From assembly GCF_014279755.1 (NCBI RefSeq), contig NZ_CP047951.1, positions 992,001 to 1,056,000 of the forward strand: a stretch of DNA of 64,000 nucleotides. Direction: 5' to 3'. The position numbers and the translations under genes are program-made. Source of the stretch: Synechococcus sp. PROS-U-1 (GTDB lineage: Bacteria; Cyanobacteriota; Cyanobacteriia; PCC-6307; Cyanobiaceae). How positions within the stretch are numbered: position 1 is the stretch's first letter; every line of letters starts with the position of its first letter. The notes under the pieces are model-generated. The model did not search any database and had not been told where the DNA came from. It saw only the letters and a program-made list of their open reading frames with translations. Of this stretch, positions 62,399 to 64,000 are shown one piece after another.

Positions 62399-62797
62399 TC
62401 AGCGCTGACGCTGGATTGGGGCGGACTCAAGGGCAGCGGCGGCTTCGCTGCGGTAATCGATGCTGCGGATGCGCAATTCCCTACCGCTGACGATTTCCTC
62501 AAGTGGGTGATCGCAGCAGGGAGAGCGGTAGGCGTTTTCCGGTAAGGGGTCGTAGGTGCCGTTGCAGATCAAGCAGCGGCCAACAAAGGGGATTTCCGTG
62601 ATCGTGAGCTGGGATCCATCCAGCCAGGTGCCCTGTACTGCAGCGTTGTAGGTGGTCACCAGCTGATCGGGTTCAACGCAGGTGAATCGCCCCACATCGA
62701 GGTGAACGGTTTCGACCATCGCGGAGGTGTCCTTGCGACGGTCGCGCCATTCATTCAGGGAGATCAGCAGGCACTTGGTCATGTCGACTTCATGCAT
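62399..62797 (-). CDS. hypA: HypA-family nickel chaperone
   Basis: One hundred and thirty-two residues. Starts MHEVDM with the nickel-binding His2. The zinc site shows CLICNGTYDPL near residue 74 and PCCDHPLEE near residue 93 (the second pair is CC rather than CxxC). Longer than most HypA because of an extended tail. Works with HypB to load nickel. It is 3 bases downstream of the ureohydrolase gene. Confidence 0.9.
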   Translation of the reverse strand: MHEVDMTKCLLISLNEWRDRRKDTSAMVETVHLDVGRFTCVEPDQLVTTYNAAVQGTWLDGSQLTITEIPFVGRCLICNGTYDPLPENAYRSPCCDHPLEEIVSGRELRIRSIDYRSEAAAALESAPIQRQR

Positions 62798-62800
62798 GGC

Positions 62801-63991
62801 CTATCTCCACTTCTGATCAACGTTCATGTTGCAGGTATCTCTGATCCACTCCGGCTTCTCTTTGCGGGGCAACTGACCGCTCACCACAAGGTGGGCCATG
62901 GTGTCGCAAATCACACGGGTTGCCATCAGGGACGTCATGTCACTGATGTCGTAAGGCGGCGACACCTCAACGATTTCCAGACCGCAGACGGGAACGTTTC
63001 GCACGATCAGCTCGAGCAGTTTGAGGGCTTCCCTGGGCATCAGTCCACCCGGTTCGGGCCAGCCAGTTCCCGGCACGAAGCCGGCATCGATGCAGTCAAT
63101 GTCGAAGGAGATGTAGACGCAGTCCGTGCCATCAGTGGCTCGCTCAATGGCGTACTGAGCTGCGGCTTCCAACCCCATTTCGGTGATGTCGGTCACCGTG
63201 AGCACATTGGTGCCCCGCTCCCTGCAGACTTTGACTCCTTCCCGAGGCACTTGCCAGCCACCAATGCCCAGCTGCACGAGATTTTCTGCCGGAGCATTGG
63301 CCATGTTTGTGGCATGGAACCACGGGCAGGTGTGCATCCGCTCGTCCAGGTCGATCTCCTGGGTGTCGACGTGGCGATCGAAATGGATGATTCCCACTTT
63401 TTTGTCGCCGAGATGGCGGCAGACCCCACGCACCGTGGGGAAACCGATCGAGTGGTCGCCACCGAGGATGATCGGGAAGGCGCCGCTGGAGAACACGTGG
63501 GCGATGCCTTTGGAGATCTGATCGAAGCTCTTCTCGTTGTTGGCAGGGATCGTGAAGATGTCACCCACATCGCAGAGGGTGATCTGTTCGCGTAGGTCCA
63601 CCCCCATTTCGTAGTTGTAAGGGGTGTAGAGCGCTGAAATTCGTCGAATGCCTTGAGGGCCGAAGCGCGTTCCGGGCCGGTAGGTGGTGCCGCAGTCGTG
63701 GGGAACGCCAACGATGGCGACGTCGTAGTTGCCCACTTGGTTCACGTCTTCCAGGTAGGGCGCCTTCATGAAGGTGTTGATGCCGGCGAAATGCGGCAGC
63801 TCGCCTCTGGAGAAGGTGGAGATGTTGCGGTCAACAATGCTTTCGGCGGCTTCAAGCCCGAAGCGTTTGGCTTGATCAACTTCTTGCTGCCAGCCGGTGA
63901 GTGGAAGCTTGCGTTCTTTTTCGAGTGCCTGCATGCCTTCGCTGGGATGCGAGCGCTGGAAGGCCCCCGAGGGGTCCGATGGGGATGACAT
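62801..63991 (-). CDS. gdmH: Ureohydrolase, probable Ni-dependent guanidine hydrolase
   Basis: Three hundred and ninety-six residues, longer than agmatinases (about 300) because of an N-terminal extension of about 60. Metal-site motifs: GGDHS at 177-181 (His180), FDRHVD at 204-209 (Asp205, His207, Asp209) where canonical family members have DAHxD, and SFDIDCID at 295-302 (Asp297, Asp299). The substrate loop reads PGTGWPEPGG. With HypA and HypB next to it, nickel loading is the natural inference, and the layout matches the Synechocystis guanidine hydrolase locus. An agmatinase or other guanidino hydrolase remains possible. It is the first gene of the operon; the promoter and any riboswitch lie beyond the right edge. 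Confidence 0.85.
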   Translation of the reverse strand: MSSPSDPSGAFQRSHPSEGMQALEKERKLPLTGWQQEVDQAKRFGLEAAESIVDRNISTFSRGELPHFAGINTFMKAPYLEDVNQVGNYDVAIVGVPHDCGTTYRPGTRFGPQGIRRISALYTPYNYEMGVDLREQITLCDVGDIFTIPANNEKSFDQISKGIAHVFSSGAFPIILGGDHSIGFPTVRGVCRHLGDKKVGIIHFDRHVDTQEIDLDERMHTCPWFHATNMANAPAENLVQLGIGGWQVPREGVKVCRERGTNVLTVTDITEMGLEAAAQYAIERATDGTDCVYISFDIDCIDAGFVPGTGWPEPGGLMPREALKLLELIVRNVPVCGLEIVEVSPPYDISDMTSLMATRVICDTMAHLVVSGQLPRKEKPEWIRDTCNMNVDQKWR

Positions 63992-64000
63992 CTAATAAGG

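Noticed and set aside
61670-62797. HypA/HypB as hydrogenase maturation genes
   Set aside because: No hydrogenase subunits or hypC-F occur nearby and the genes sit in the ureohydrolase operon. Cannot be excluded genome-wide.
1-64000. CRISPR array, IS element or prophage
   Set aside because: No regularly spaced repeats, transposase frames or phage structural genes were found; only an integrase-like remnant.

Overview
The window looks like a chromosome segment of a marine picocyanobacterium, most likely Synechococcus sub-cluster 5.1. It is GC-rich and densely packed. It carries psbA (photosystem II D1), adjacent plastocyanin and cytochrome c6 genes, ndhD, a CP12-type protein, ycf51, and many very small proteins of the kind typical of these genomes. 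Assignments rest on reading the protein sequences and motifs; no database search was possible.

Layout. 1-3.6 kb: the 5' part of hisIE (runs off the left edge), a 6-pyruvoyl-tetrahydropterin-synthase relative and clpB. 3.7-7.1 kb: an accessory patch with a probable integrase remnant, short hypothetical genes, broken gene tails and a low-GC RTX repeat protein with a proline-rich N-terminus. 7.1-16.9 kb, nearly all minus strand: hypotheticals including a Nif11-like peptide, petJ, petE, an SDR protein, hemE, glgB, a CocE-type hydrolase and ycf51. 17.0-24.6 kb, plus strand: a tamB-like giant gene, a ROK kinase, proA, folB and a small lipase. 24.6-36.9 kb, mostly minus: an M3 peptidase, ndhD, thrB, glk, thrS, a GH104 lysozyme-like protein, trpS, an RGG-box protein and a CDF transporter. 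37-39.6 kb: a DUF697-like membrane protein and psbA with its terminator. 39.6-49.4 kb: many small genes, OsmC, DUF481, TSUP, CP12-like, DoxX and rpsU. 49.4-54.6 kb: a stretch rich in genes of 30-60 residues, with a DUF2130 protein and a cysteine-rich DNA-binding-like protein. 54.6-58 kb: a GH57 enzyme, an MIF-like protein and a TIM-barrel isomerase/epimerase.

The most interesting unit is the 57,965-63,991 minus-strand operon. Reading in the direction of transcription it encodes a ureohydrolase with variant metal-site motifs, HypA, HypB, a lipoprotein substrate-binding protein, a permease, an ATPase and a Rieske non-haem iron oxygenase. The first six match the gene set of the nickel-dependent guanidine hydrolase system known from Synechocystis (gdmH, HypA/HypB-like nickel chaperones and a guanidine ABC transporter). 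No hydrogenase genes are present in the window. The Rieske gene, 11 bases downstream of the ATPase gene, looks like an addition that could release guanidine from substituted guanidines. That role is inference only.
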